From: Bacillus timonensis
GTDB taxonomy: Bacteria; Bacillota; Bacilli; Bacillales; Bacillaceae_L
Assembly: GCA_020171895.1 (NCBI GenBank)
Contig: JAIVAN010000004.1
Location: 248,001 to 312,000, forward strand
Length of the DNA: 64,000 bases
Direction: 5' to 3'
Position numbers and translations under genes: made by a program. The notes under the pieces were generated by a model. The model did not search any database. It was not told where the DNA came from and saw nothing but the letters and a program-made list of their open reading frames with translations. Positions within the stretch are counted from its first letter, which is position 1; each line of letters starts with the position of its first letter. Positions 1 to 10,000 of this stretch are shown here, piece after piece.

Positions 1-2
1 GG

Positions 3-32
3 AAAGAGTATCAATTTTGATGCTCTTTTTTT
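3..32 (+). terminator. Intrinsic terminator of an upstream gene
   Basis: An 8-bp stem AGAGTATC (5-12) pairs with GATGCTCT (19-26), with one G-T pair and a six-base loop, followed by a run of T. It probably ends a plus-strand gene lying before the window. Confidence 0.7.
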
Positions 33-74
33 AGTTGGTTGGAACTATTTTTGGAAAATGTCTTGTGCTTCACG

Positions 75-460
75 GTTGTGGAGTGGATGAAGTCCGAAAC
101 GGTGTTGGGTGTGGAAGAAAAAGTCCTTCATAGAGTGGATGAAGTCCGAAAAGGCGTGGGGTGTAGAAGAAAAAGTTCTTCATAGAGTGGATGAAGTCCG
201 AAACGGTGTTGGGTGTGGAAGAAAAAGTCCTTCATAGAGTGGATGAAGTCCGAAGTTGAGTGGAGTGTCGAGGGAAAGGTCCTTCATAGAGTGGATGAAG
301 TCCGAAACGGTGTTGGGTGTGGAAGAAAAAGTTCTTCATAGAGAGGATGAAGTCCGAAGTTGAGTGGAGTGTCGAGGGAAAGGTCCTTCATAGGGTGGAT
401 GAAGTCCGCAAAGGTGAGGAGCGACAAGGAAAAAGTTCTTCATAAATTAAATGAAGGACG
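75..460. repeat. 52-bp tandem repeat array with periodic hairpins
   Basis: The unit anchor GAGTGGATGAAGTCCG recurs at 81, 133, 185, 237, 289, 341 and 393, exactly 52 bp apart, with a decayed eighth unit at about 445. Each junction from the second unit on contains CTTCAT, seven bases, then ATGAAG, so seven 6-bp hairpins sit at 126-144, 178-196, 230-248, 282-300, 334-352, 386-404 and 438-456. The loop varies while both stem arms stay intact, even in the decayed last unit. Two interior variants alternate, one with a CGAAACGGTGTT stretch and one with a CGAAGTTGAGTG stretch. 52 is not a multiple of three and no reading frame crosses the array. The rest of 1-586 holds no gene. Confidence 0.9.
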
Positions 461-518
461 AAAAAATCTAAAACAAATTAAACCTGCAGTTACAACTATT
501 TTCTCACACTCGTATTCT

Positions 519-552
519 ATGTAACTTACATGTAACCACTTATCTATATAGT
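519..552 (+). promoter_or_regulatory. Candidate operator/promoter of the acyl-CoA synthetase gene
   Basis: A perfect palindrome ATGTAA-C-TTACAT lies at 519-531. A -10-like TATAGT lies at 547-552, about 35 bases before the start codon. The -35 match (TTACAT, 15-base spacing) is poor, so the promoter call is weak. The palindrome could bind a regulator. Confidence 0.3.
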
Positions 553-586
553 CAAATAATCAATGAAAAGGTAAGGAGAGATTATC

Positions 587-2086
587 GTGGGGTGGGAACT
601 AGATTGGATTGAAGGTCGTGCTCGGATACATCCTGATTCCATTGCGATTGTCGATGGTGAAACAAGAAATCGTTGGTCATATGACCAATTAAATAGACGT
701 GCAAATAAACTTGCTAGCTTTTTTATAGAAAGTGGAATAAAAAAAGGAGATCGCATCGCCATTTTATCTCCTAATCACATTAGCTATTTTGACATTTTAT
801 TTGCTTGCAGTAAAATTGGAGCCATTTTCGTTCCAATAAATTGGAGGTTGTCTCAAGCGGAAATTGATTATATTTTGGAGGATTGTAGTCCTAGCCTGAT
901 AGCGTTCCATTCTAAATTTGAAAAGAAACTAGATAAAAACATACCAATTAAAAGTTTACTAACCGATTCAGTAGAATACGAATTATCAGTAAATCAAAGT
1001 GGTCAATTTTACAAAGATAGTTGTCTGTCAGAGAAAGATCCTCTTGCGATTATTTACACTGGTGGAACTACTGGAAAACCAAAAGGTGCGGTTTTGTCCC
1101 ATCAATCGATTATGTGGAATGGGATGAATACCATCTTAAGCTGGAATTTAACAGAGAAGGATGTAACACTCACATATTTACCTATGTTTCATACCGGGGG
1201 CTTAAATGCATTATCCATTCCTATCCTAATGATCGGAGGAACGGTCGTTATCGCAAGCGAATTTGAGCCGAACCAAGCACTTACACTCATTAACCAAGAG
1301 AAATGTACCATCGTCTTAATGGTACCAACCATGTATCATATGATAACCTCTTGTGAAGGGTTTGCCTCTGCAACGTTTCCGACGATGAATACTTTTTTAT
1401 CAGGTGGAGCTCCTTGTCCTCTTGAGATTTATCAAGCATTTGAGAGAAAAGGGCTAGCTTTTAAAGAAGGATACGGTCTTACGGAGGCTGGTCCTAATAA
1501 CTTCTATATAGAACCAAGTGTCGCTAGGTTTAGGAGAGGTTCTGTTGGAAAACCAATGATGTTTAATGAAATTAAGCTGATTGGTTCAGATGGAAAAGAA
1601 GTTTCTGTAGGAGAGGTTGGTGAACTTCTTATAAAAGGAAAACATCTTTTTGAATATTATTGGAACAATGAACAAGCAACTAATAATGCGCTCCAAGATG
1701 CTTGGTTACACACAGGTGACCTCGGAAGAATAGATGAAGATGGGTACTTTTATATCGTTGGTAGAAAAAAAGAAATGATCATAACTGGTGGAGAAAACGT
1801 ATATCCGCTAGAAGTAGAGCAGTGTATTAGCCAGCATCCTTCAGTTAGTGAAGTCGCTGTATTTGGTCTTCCACATCCCAAGTGGGGGGAAGTTGTTACG
1901 GCAGTTGTTTCAATAAAACAGAAAGAAGAGATTTCTGAAAAAGAAATTCGCGAGTTTTGCCAACAATTTTTAGGAGCGTATAAAATCCCAAAGCATATTA
2001 AAATCGTCAACGATATACCGAAGACACATGTTGGAAAGATAGATAAATCGTTTTTGCGAACTCAATATGAAGATCTTTCGAATTGA
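587..2086 (+). CDS. Acyl-CoA synthetase (AMP-forming), class I adenylate-forming family
   Basis: Activates a carboxylic acid with ATP to an acyl-adenylate and then forms the CoA thioester. The 499-residue protein has the P-loop motif YTGGTTGKPKG (157-167), the adenylate-binding GYGLTEAG (about 295-302), HTGDLG, and the hinge and C-terminal core motif starting GRKKEMIITGGEN near 392. The C-terminal catalytic lysine lies in the segment THVGKIDK. The start is GTG, with AAGGAG eight bases upstream. Length and motifs fit long-chain fatty-acid CoA ligases and also MenE-like o-succinylbenzoate-CoA ligases. No menaquinone genes are adjacent, so a fatty or aromatic acid is the more cautious guess. The substrate cannot be read from sequence. 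The gene stands alone between the tandem array and an acetyltransferase gene. Confidence 0.85.
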   Translation: MGWELDWIEGRARIHPDSIAIVDGETRNRWSYDQLNRRANKLASFFIESGIKKGDRIAILSPNHISYFDILFACSKIGAIFVPINWRLSQAEIDYILEDCSPSLIAFHSKFEKKLDKNIPIKSLLTDSVEYELSVNQSGQFYKDSCLSEKDPLAIIYTGGTTGKPKGAVLSHQSIMWNGMNTILSWNLTEKDVTLTYLPMFHTGGLNALSIPILMIGGTVVIASEFEPNQALTLINQEKCTIVLMVPTMYHMITSCEGFASATFPTMNTFLSGGAPCPLEIYQAFERKGLAFKEGYGLTEAGPNNFYIEPSVARFRRGSVGKPMMFNEIKLIGSDGKEVSVGEVGELLIKGKHLFEYYWNNEQATNNALQDAWLHTGDLGRIDEDGYFYIVGRKKEMIITGGENVYPLEVEQCISQHPSVSEVAVFGLPHPKWGEVVTAVVSIKQKEEISEKEIREFCQQFLGAYKIPKHIKIVNDIPKTHVGKIDKSFLRTQYEDLSN

Positions 2087-2275
2087 AAAATACAAAAAAA
2101 GGATAATTTAAACATGTGTAGAACTCCTTTAGTATGGCTAAGGTAACTATACTCTGTTTGCTTATTGTATTTATGTATTCAGCTCTGGTGTCTCACCACT
2201 CATGAAAGAGTAGAATTACCTACATAATTGAAATGTGTGTGTTTCAACGCAAACGATAAGGAGATTTATGAAACG

Positions 2276-2839
2276 ATGATTGGCAGAAGTATGTTAACAG
2301 GTGTGAAAGTAAAATTAACTAGAATCAAAGAATCGGATATTGATACGGTTGTGAAGTGGTATGAGGATGTAGAGTTTTTAAGAAATTTAGATGCTGTAGC
2401 TGCATTCCCTAAGCGAGCGAATGATTTCTCAGACTGGATCGAGAAAAAAGTTGAAACTAATTTTACATTTGCAATTCGTTTAATTGAATCAGATTCCATT
2501 ATTGGCTTCATTAATCTTGATGGTATTCTTTGGAATCACCGTAATACATGGCTAGCGTTAGCAATAGGAAATCAAGAGCACAGAGGTAAAGGCTACGCAA
2601 AAGAAGCAATGGAGTTAGCAATTGATTTTGCTTTTTATGAACTGAATCTTCATCGGATTCAATTAACAGTCTTTGACTACAATGTAACGGCTATCTCACT
2701 CTATGAAAAGATTGGTTTTACCTATGAAGGAACCCATCGTGAATTTATAGAAAGAGATGGAGTTAAGTATGGCATGAGATTATATGGGCTATTGAGAGAT
2801 GAATGGAATAGGAATGAAAAAAGAGAAATCCCAAAGTAG
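2276..2839 (+). CDS. GNAT N-acetyltransferase, RimJ/RimL type
   Basis: Transfers an acetyl group from acetyl-CoA to an amine, probably a protein N-terminus or small molecule. The 187-residue product has the N-terminal strand KVKLTRIKESD, the acetyl-CoA pyrophosphate-binding segment NQEHRGKGYAKEA, and the closing LYEKIGFTYEG motif typical of RimJ/RimL-type enzymes. I place the start at ATG 2276 because AAGGAG lies 12 bases upstream. An in-frame TTG at 2228 would add 16 residues of poor family character. An intrinsic terminator follows directly and is shared with the convergent membrane-protein gene. The substrate is unknown. Confidence 0.8.
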   Translation: MIGRSMLTGVKVKLTRIKESDIDTVVKWYEDVEFLRNLDAVAAFPKRANDFSDWIEKKVETNFTFAIRLIESDSIIGFINLDGILWNHRNTWLALAIGNQEHRGKGYAKEAMELAIDFAFYELNLHRIQLTVFDYNVTAISLYEKIGFTYEGTHREFIERDGVKYGMRLYGLLRDEWNRNEKREIPK

Positions 2840-2850
2840 GATTTCTCTTT
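2822..2850. terminator. Bidirectional intrinsic terminator
   Basis: A 10-bp perfect stem AGAGAAATCC (2822-2831) pairs with GGATTTCTCT (2839-2848), with T-rich sequence on both sides. It separates the convergent acetyltransferase and DUF2269 genes and overlaps the acetyltransferase stop codon. Confidence 0.85.
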
Positions 2851-2857
2851 CTCGCTT

Positions 2858-3319
2858 TTATAGTACAGGCTTCCAAATCATTAAAATAAACAATAGTGTA
2901 CCAAGAGTTGTAGCTATGTAAAATTGGCTATTAATTTTAGATAATAGAACTTTTTGTTCATTAGGTAAATCAACAGCTTCTTTGTTTTTATCATCAAAAA
3001 CCCAATTTGCTAGTTTTTTAGACTTAGGTTCGATGAATCCAATAACAATCACTTGTATCAGAATATAAAGGATAAGAGAGCCGATTAACCAAAATGTTGA
3101 CAGAAAAGATCCATATTCACCTAAAACCACAAGTAAAATCCCAGTTAGAACGGCAATCGTTCCACCAATTTTCGGGAAAAAGTTCAGCATTTGACTTAAC
3201 GCCATGTTGTGTCTTAATGATACAGCGTTTTGATTGTTACGCAATAATACATGAGCGAAAAATGTTGGACCAATACCGATAATGGAAGATAATACATGAA
3301 TTAATATTAAGATCTTCAA
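2858..3319 (-). CDS. DUF2269-type integral membrane protein
   Basis: A 153-residue protein with four predicted membrane segments. It opens with LKILILIHVLSSIIGIGPTF, and this IGIGPTF segment is characteristic of the DUF2269 family. The family has no established function. The start is TTG at 3319, eight bases after a strong GGAGG on the minus strand. A longer reading from 3388 would add 23 residues lying upstream of that ribosome-binding site and is unlikely. The gene is monocistronic and convergent with the acetyltransferase gene. Its 3' end abuts the shared terminator. Confidence 0.75.
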   Translation of the reverse strand: MKILILIHVLSSIIGIGPTFFAHVLLRNNQNAVSLRHNMALSQMLNFFPKIGGTIAVLTGILLVVLGEYGSFLSTFWLIGSLILYILIQVIVIGFIEPKSKKLANWVFDDKNKEAVDLPNEQKVLLSKINSQFYIATTLGTLLFILMIWKPVL

Positions 3320-3564
3320 TTGTTTCACCTCCTTCTTTCGTCCTAACATCATAAAATAGATAAAATGATCTTGCAATTCAAATTCCAAAAAAAACTAAAA
3401 CTACTAAAAATATTAAATAGGTTCTTGCTAATTTTCATACATCGTATTTTAAACTTGTATAACTTGGTAGTATCCCCTAATGGAGATAAGCTTCGCAATC
3501 ATGTAAAATAAGAGCAGATAAAATCGTAGATAGAGAATTTTTTCAATAATTCGGAGGTGTAAAG

Positions 3565-6500
3565 ATGTCTCTTCAGTTGTTTATAGGACGTGCAGGAAGT
3601 GGGAAAACACATAAATGCCTAGCAGAAATAAAGGAGAAGTTATTAGAGGATTCAATTGGTTCTCCGATTATATATTTAGTTCCAGACCAAATGACATTTC
3701 AATCCGAGTATGACTTAATTAACACACCAGGACTAGGAGGTATGATGCGTGCTCAAGTGTTTAGTTTTACACGATTAGCATGGCGTGTGCTACAGGAAAC
3801 TGGTGGGATGAGTCGGTTTCATTTAGACAGTGTCGGAATTCACATGGTTTTACGTAAAATCATTGAGCACCGTTCAAAAGATTTAAAATTGTTTTCTAAG
3901 GCTTCAGAAAAGACCGGTTTTATAAGTCAAGTTGAAGAAATGATCGCTGAATGTAAGAGATATATGATCGATTCTTCGAGTCTTCAAGAAAAGAGAGAAA
4001 GCTTACAATCTGAACATCAAACGGTGTTAGCTGATAAATTGCATGACTTACAACTCATTTTTGAAGAAATGGACAAGCATCTTGCACATAAATACGTAGA
4101 TTCAGAGGATTACTTACGCTTATTGGCTGAAAAGATGGAGAAATCGTCTTATATTCAGCAAGCAGAAGTATTTATTGATGGCTTCCATAGTTTTACACCA
4201 CAAGAGCTAGAGGTTGTTGAAAAACTGATGGCTACAAGTAAAAAGGTGACGATTGCTTTAACAGTGGACAAGTTGTATGAGCAGTATCCTCCTCATGACT
4301 TGAGTTTGTTTAGAATGACTGGATCAACGCTACAGCAAATAACTGAAATGGCACGCAACCTAAATATAGATATCGCACCACCGGTTTTCTTTGAAGAAGG
4401 AACTAGGTATAAACAGTCGCGTTCACTAGCTCATTTAGAAACGTATTTCGATTCACGACCTACTGTTCCATTTGAAGGAAAGAGCGATATTGCCATTGCT
4501 CAGGCTGTGAACAGAAGAGCGGAAATAGAAGGCGTTGCAAGGGAAATCAAGAAACTAGTAAGAGAGAAAGGGTATCGCTATCAGGATATTGCTTTACTCG
4601 TTCGAAATGGCTCAGATTATAAAGATATGATCGATACTTTGTTTAAAGATTACGAGATTCCATTCTTTATTGACCAAAAACGATCGATGTTGAATCACCC
4701 ATTAATAGAATTAATCCGATCTAGCTTGGAAGTGATTAACGGCTTTTGGAGATATGAAGCGGTCTTTCGATGTATAAAAACAGACTTACTTACACCGGTA
4801 TCTGATAACAAACAAATGATACGAGAAGACATGGATATGTTAGAGAATTTTGTGCTTGGTTATGGTATCCAAGGAAGTAAGTGGACTAATGACCAACGCT
4901 GGGTTTATAGACGAGTGCGAGGTCTTGAGGATGAAGATTTACCTCAAACCGATAAAGAAAGAGAAACAGAAGATAAGCTTAATGATTTAAGAGAGATGAT
5001 TGTTGGACCATTAATGACACTTCAGCAACGTTTTAAAAGAGCGAAAAATGGATCGCAAATGTGTGAGTCGTTATTCTTATTTTTACAAGAACTTGAAATA
5101 CCTAAAAAAATTGAAATATTAAGAGACGAAGCAGAAAAAGCAGGCCGTCTAGAGGAAGCAAGAGAGCATGATCAAGTGTGGAAGGCTGTGCTAGATTTAC
5201 TTGATCAATTTGTGGAAATTATGGCCAACGAAAAAGTATCACTGAAGTTATTTAGTAATATGCTTGAGTCTGGTTTGGAAAGCATGAAGTTTGCGCTCGT
5301 TCCTCCTGCAATTGACCAAGTGTTAATCGCTAGCCTAGAACGCTCTCGTTTTTCAAATGTGAAATGCTCATTTATTATAGGTGCAAACGATGGTGTTCTC
5401 CCTGCAAGGCCAAATGAAGAAGGCATTCTATCTGAACAAGATCGAGAGCAATTACAAGAATCAGGATTGTTATTAGCTCCAGGGAGCCGTCAGCAGCTTC
5501 TTGACGAGAATTTTATTATTTATGGAGCATTTACAAGTGCATCGCAACGTGTGTACGTTAGTTATCCACTTGCAAATGAAGAGGGAAAATCATTAATGCC
5601 TTCTATTATGATTAAACGACTGAAGGATTTATTTCCATCCATACAGGAGTTATATTGGATGAATGAGCCAGGTGAACAAGCTGATGGAGATCAACTTAAC
5701 TTTATCGCTAACCCGAGTGTTTCATTATCCTATTTGGCCACACAATTATTAGCGTGGAAGCGCCATTATCCCATTCATGATATGTGGTGGGATGTTTATA
5801 ATTTTTACTCCGAAAATGAAGAATGGCAAGATAGCTCAAAAAGAGTATTAAGCAGTTTATTTTATGAAAATAAAACAAAGAAGCTTTCAAATTCTGTGAC
5901 GAAAGTTTTATTCGGTGACCATATACAAGGGAGCGTTTCACGGATGGAAGTCTTTCAAGCCTGCCCATTCTCACACTTTGCGAACTATGGCTTGCGCTTA
6001 AAAGAGCGTCAAGTGTTTCGATTAGAAGCACCTGATATTGGTCAGTTATTTCATGCAGCTTTAAAGCAAATTTCAGATATTCTTCACGCTCAACAAAAAG
6101 GCTGGAAGGACTTAACAAAGGAACAATGCGACTTACTAGCCCATCAAGCAGTTGAAATGCTTGCACCGAAGCTACAACGTGAAATATTGCTTAGCTCAAA
6201 TCGACATAACTATATTAAGCATAAGCTTCAAAAAATAATCAGTCGTGCTTCAGTTGTTTTAAGTGAGCATGCAAAAGCAAGTGGCTTTGCACCTGTGGGG
6301 CTTGAATTAGCGTTTGGAAAAAATGGCCCACTACCACCGATCCAATTTACATTAGACAATGGAACGACGATGGAATTGGTCGGTCGCATTGACCGTGTGG
6401 ATAAAGCGGAGAGCTCTAAAGGTATGCTCTTAAGAATTGTAGATTATAAATCGAGTCAGAAGGCGTTGAATTTAACAGAAGTTTTTTATGGACTTGCTCT

Positions 6501-7056
6501 TCAAATGCTCACGTATTTAGATGTTGTAATTACACATTCAAAGGACTGGTTAAAAGAACCTGCTACTCCAGCTGGCGTACTATATTTCCATGTGCATAAT
6601 CCGATGATCAATAGTCCATTTGCGATGTCAGAAGAGAAACTAGAGGAAGAAATATTCAAACGGTTTAAAATGAAAGGGCTGTTGCTAGGAGATGAAGAGT
6701 CTGTTCGTTTAATGGACCAGTCACTTGAGCATGGTCATTCTCAGATCGTTTCAGCTGCATTAAAAAAGGATGGCAGCTTTTATTCGAATTCATCGATTGC
6801 TAGTGAAGAAGAACTTGGCTTACTTCGTGGTCATGTTCGTTCATTGTTTAAAAAAATCGGAACGGATATTACAGAAGGGGTTATTGATATTGCCCCTTAC
6901 AAGCTTAAAAATAAAACACCATGTACCTTCTGTTCATTTAAATCTGTTTGTCAATTTGATCAGTCCCTTGAAGAGAATGAATATCGCTCACTGATTCAAG
7001 AAAAGAATGACACCATTTTAGAAAAAATCAGGAAAGGAGGAATTGTGAATGAATAA
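3565..7056 (+). CDS. addB: ATP-dependent helicase/nuclease subunit B
   Basis: Subunit of the AddAB helicase-nuclease, the Gram-positive counterpart of RecBCD, which resects double-strand breaks and responds to Chi. The 1163-residue protein has Walker A GRAGSGKT (8-15) and a RecB-type nuclease domain with VDYKSS near residue 960. Four cysteines at 800, 1120, 1123 and 1129 match the spacing of the iron-sulfur staple in B. subtilis AddB. The start is ATG after GGAGGTG. It overlaps addA by eight bases, so the two subunits are probably translationally coupled. No missing motif or frameshift was seen. Confidence 0.97.
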   Translation: MSLQLFIGRAGSGKTHKCLAEIKEKLLEDSIGSPIIYLVPDQMTFQSEYDLINTPGLGGMMRAQVFSFTRLAWRVLQETGGMSRFHLDSVGIHMVLRKIIEHRSKDLKLFSKASEKTGFISQVEEMIAECKRYMIDSSSLQEKRESLQSEHQTVLADKLHDLQLIFEEMDKHLAHKYVDSEDYLRLLAEKMEKSSYIQQAEVFIDGFHSFTPQELEVVEKLMATSKKVTIALTVDKLYEQYPPHDLSLFRMTGSTLQQITEMARNLNIDIAPPVFFEEGTRYKQSRSLAHLETYFDSRPTVPFEGKSDIAIAQAVNRRAEIEGVAREIKKLVREKGYRYQDIALLVRNGSDYKDMIDTLFKDYEIPFFIDQKRSMLNHPLIELIRSSLEVINGFWRYEAVFRCIKTDLLTPVSDNKQMIREDMDMLENFVLGYGIQGSKWTNDQRWVYRRVRGLEDEDLPQTDKERETEDKLNDLREMIVGPLMTLQQRFKRAKNGSQMCESLFLFLQELEIPKKIEILRDEAEKAGRLEEAREHDQVWKAVLDLLDQFVEIMANEKVSLKLFSNMLESGLESMKFALVPPAIDQVLIASLERSRFSNVKCSFIIGANDGVLPARPNEEGILSEQDREQLQESGLLLAPGSRQQLLDENFIIYGAFTSASQRVYVSYPLANEEGKSLMPSIMIKRLKDLFPSIQELYWMNEPGEQADGDQLNFIANPSVSLSYLATQLLAWKRHYPIHDMWWDVYNFYSENEEWQDSSKRVLSSLFYENKTKKLSNSVTKVLFGDHIQGSVSRMEVFQACPFSHFANYGLRLKERQVFRLEAPDIGQLFHAALKQISDILHAQQKGWKDLTKEQCDLLAHQAVEMLAPKLQREILLSSNRHNYIKHKLQKIISRASVVLSEHAKASGFAPVGLELAFGKNGPLPPIQFTLDNGTTMELVGRIDRVDKAESSKGMLLRIVDYKSSQKALNLTEVFYGLALQMLTYLDVVITHSKDWLKEPATPAGVLYFHVHNPMINSPFAMSEEKLEEEIFKRFKMKGLLLGDEESVRLMDQSLEHGHSQIVSAALKKDGSFYSNSSIASEEELGLLRGHVRSLFKKIGTDITEGVIDIAPYKLKNKTPCTFCSFKSVCQFDQSLEENEYRSLIQEKNDTILEKIRKGGIVNE

Positions 7057-10000
7057 ACTACCTGCCAAGCCACAAGAAAGTCAATGGACAGATGATCAAT
7101 GGAAAGCGATTGTGGCAAGTGGACAGGATATCCTTGTTGCAGCTGCAGCGGGCTCGGGAAAAACGGCCGTCCTTGTTGAAAGAATTATAAAAAAGGTGAT
7201 TTCAAAAGAAAATCCAGTTGATGTGGACCGCTTACTTATTGTGACGTTTACAAATGCGTCGGCGGCTGAAATGCGGAATCGAATTGGAGAGGCGTTAGAA
7301 AAAGCCCTTAAAGAACAACCTGCATCACTACATTTACGTCGACAGTTAAGTCTACTAAATAAAGCATCTATTTCTACCATTCACTCGTTTTGTTTACAGG
7401 TCATAAGGACGTATTATTATTTACTAGATATTGACCCAGGCTTTCGGATTGCCAATGATACAGAAGGAGAGCTCCTTCGAGATGAAGTAATGGAAGAATT
7501 ATTTGAAGAGGAATATAGCAACCCAGAAAACGAACAATTCTTTGATTTAGTTGATAGATACACAAATGATCGAAGTGACGTAGAGCTTCAAAATATGATT
7601 CGTAAATTGTATGAATTTTCACGTTCACATCCATCACCTGAGAAATGGTTAGAGGATTTAGTTCGTCTTTATGATATTGCAGAAGATGCGTCGATTGAGG
7701 AAACGTCTTTTTACCCTTTTTTACTACAAGATATTACGCTTCAATTAGAAGGGGCAAAAAACCTTCTATATAGAGGTTTAGAATTAACAAAACAGCCTGG
7801 TGGACCTGCACCAAGAGCTGTGACACTTGATGAAGATCTCCAACAGTTAGAGAGATTAATTGATGCCAAAAATCATTCGTGGTCTGCATTATATGAGGAA
7901 ATGCAAAAGGTTGCCTTTAAAACAGCTAAGTCTTGTAAAGGTGATGAATATGATGCAAAAATGCTAGCACAAGTAACATCGATACGTGATGAAGCGAAAA
8001 AACAAGTGAAGAAGCTACAAGAGGAATTATTTAGTCGTGCACCAGAGGCATATTTAAGAGATTTACGTGATATGAAAGTATCAATTTCCACACTCGTTTA
8101 TTTAGTGAAGCAGTTTGGTACAAAGTTTCAGCAAATAAAACAAGAAAAAGGGTTAGTGGATTTTTCAGACCTTGAGCATTATTGTTTACAAATTTTAAGT
8201 CGGAAAGGTCAAGACGGATATTCCCTTCTTCCATCAGAAGCTGCATTAGATTACCGTCTTCAATTTGCAGAAGTGCTTGTCGATGAGTATCAAGACACGA
8301 ATATGGTGCAAGAATCGATTATTAAGCTAGTGACAAAAGAGGAAGAAGAAAAAGGTAATCTCTTTATGGTAGGGGATGTTAAGCAATCAATTTATCGCTT
8401 CCGTTTAGCAGAGCCAATGCTGTTTTTAGGAAAATATAAACGATTTACACAAAACGGTGAGGGTACTGGAATACGTATTGATTTATCAAAGAATTTTCGA
8501 AGTAGGAGCGAGGTATTGGACGGAACCAACTATCTTTTCCAGCAGATTATGGATGAAAATGTTGGTGAAATTCAATATGACGAAGATGCAGAGTTAAAGC
8601 TAGGTGCTAGTTATCCTGCGAACGAGAATATGGCTTGTGAATTGATGCTTCTTCAACAAGAGGGACAATTAGAAGATACGTATGATACAGAAAGCGATGA
8701 AGAGGAAATCGGTTTTGATCAGGTCGAGTTGGAAGCAGCTCAGCTTGAAGCAAGAGCGATGGCTTCTCGTATTAAAGAAATGATTTCTAGCGGGTTTCAA
8801 ATCTATGATCGTAAACTTGATCGAACAAGAGCGATTACGTACCGTGATATTGTCATCTTACTGCGCTCTATGCCTTGGGCGCCACAAATTATTGAAGAGT
8901 TTAAGCAGCATGGAATACCAGTATATGCTGACCTTTCTTCTGGTTATTTTGAAGCAACTGAAGTGTCAATAATGATGTCACTTCTAAAGGTAATCGATAA
9001 TCCTTATCAGGATATCCCAATGGCTGCGGTGTTACGCTCACCGATCGTGGGGCTTGATGCAGAAGAACTAGCGAAAATAAGAACCTTTGATAAAAAGGGT
9101 TCCTTCTATGAAGCCCTAAAACAATTTATTACTGAATGTTCAAAGGAAGACGAGACTTCTCGTAAGGTAACTACATTTTATGAGCAATTGCAGGAGTGGC
9201 GAACAAAAGCTCGTCTTGGAGCACTTTCAGAGTTAATTTGGCAATTGTACCGCGAAACCTTCTTTTTTGATTTTGTTGGTGGAATGCCAGGTGGAAAACA
9301 AAGACAAGCCAATCTACGTGCACTGTATGACAGGGCTCGTCAATATGAAGCGACATCATTTCGTGGCTTATTCCGCTTCTTGCGTTTTATCGAGAGAATG
9401 CAAGATCGAGGGGATGATTTAGGTACAGCTCGTGCTTTAGGTGAACAAGAAGATGTTGTCAGATTAATGACGATTCATAGTAGTAAAGGATTAGAGTTCC
9501 CAGTTGTATTCGTAGGTGGACTTGCAAGAAACTTTAATATGATGGATTTAAATAAAGCCTATCTCTTAGATAAAGAGTTGGGGTTAGGCTCTAAATATAT
9601 TAATCCTAAACTAAGGATAAGTTACCCTACACTACCAATGATGACAATAAAGAAGAAAATGAAGCTTGAACTCATTGCAGAGGAGATGCGCGTACTTTAC
9701 GTTGCCCTTACACGTGCTAAGGAAAAATTAATCTTAATGGGAACTGTAAGAGATATTAATAAACGATTGGAAAAATGGGAATCGACATTAACAAATGACC
9801 AGTGGATACTAGATGATTATGACCGAATGCAAGCGAAGTCATATATCGATTGGATTGGTCGGGCACTAATTCGCCATCACGATTGTGAGCTACTTCGTAA
9901 AACTGATGAAGCTTATCAGTTGCCTTCAGACATTGTTCATCATCCATCGAGATGGAAGATTTCATTAAAGGATGGTAGTGAATATACAGATATTGCTTTA

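Noticed and set aside
75-460. Possible CRISPR array
   Set aside because: The units are contiguous 52-bp tandem copies with no unique spacers, and no cas gene is near.
1021-1266. 81-codon plus-strand frame inside the acyl-CoA synthetase gene
   Set aside because: It overlaps conserved P-loop coding sequence in another frame and has no ribosome-binding site.
587-2086. Calling the acyl-CoA synthetase MenE
   Set aside because: The motifs are shared across the superfamily and no menaquinone gene is adjacent. The substrate is left open.
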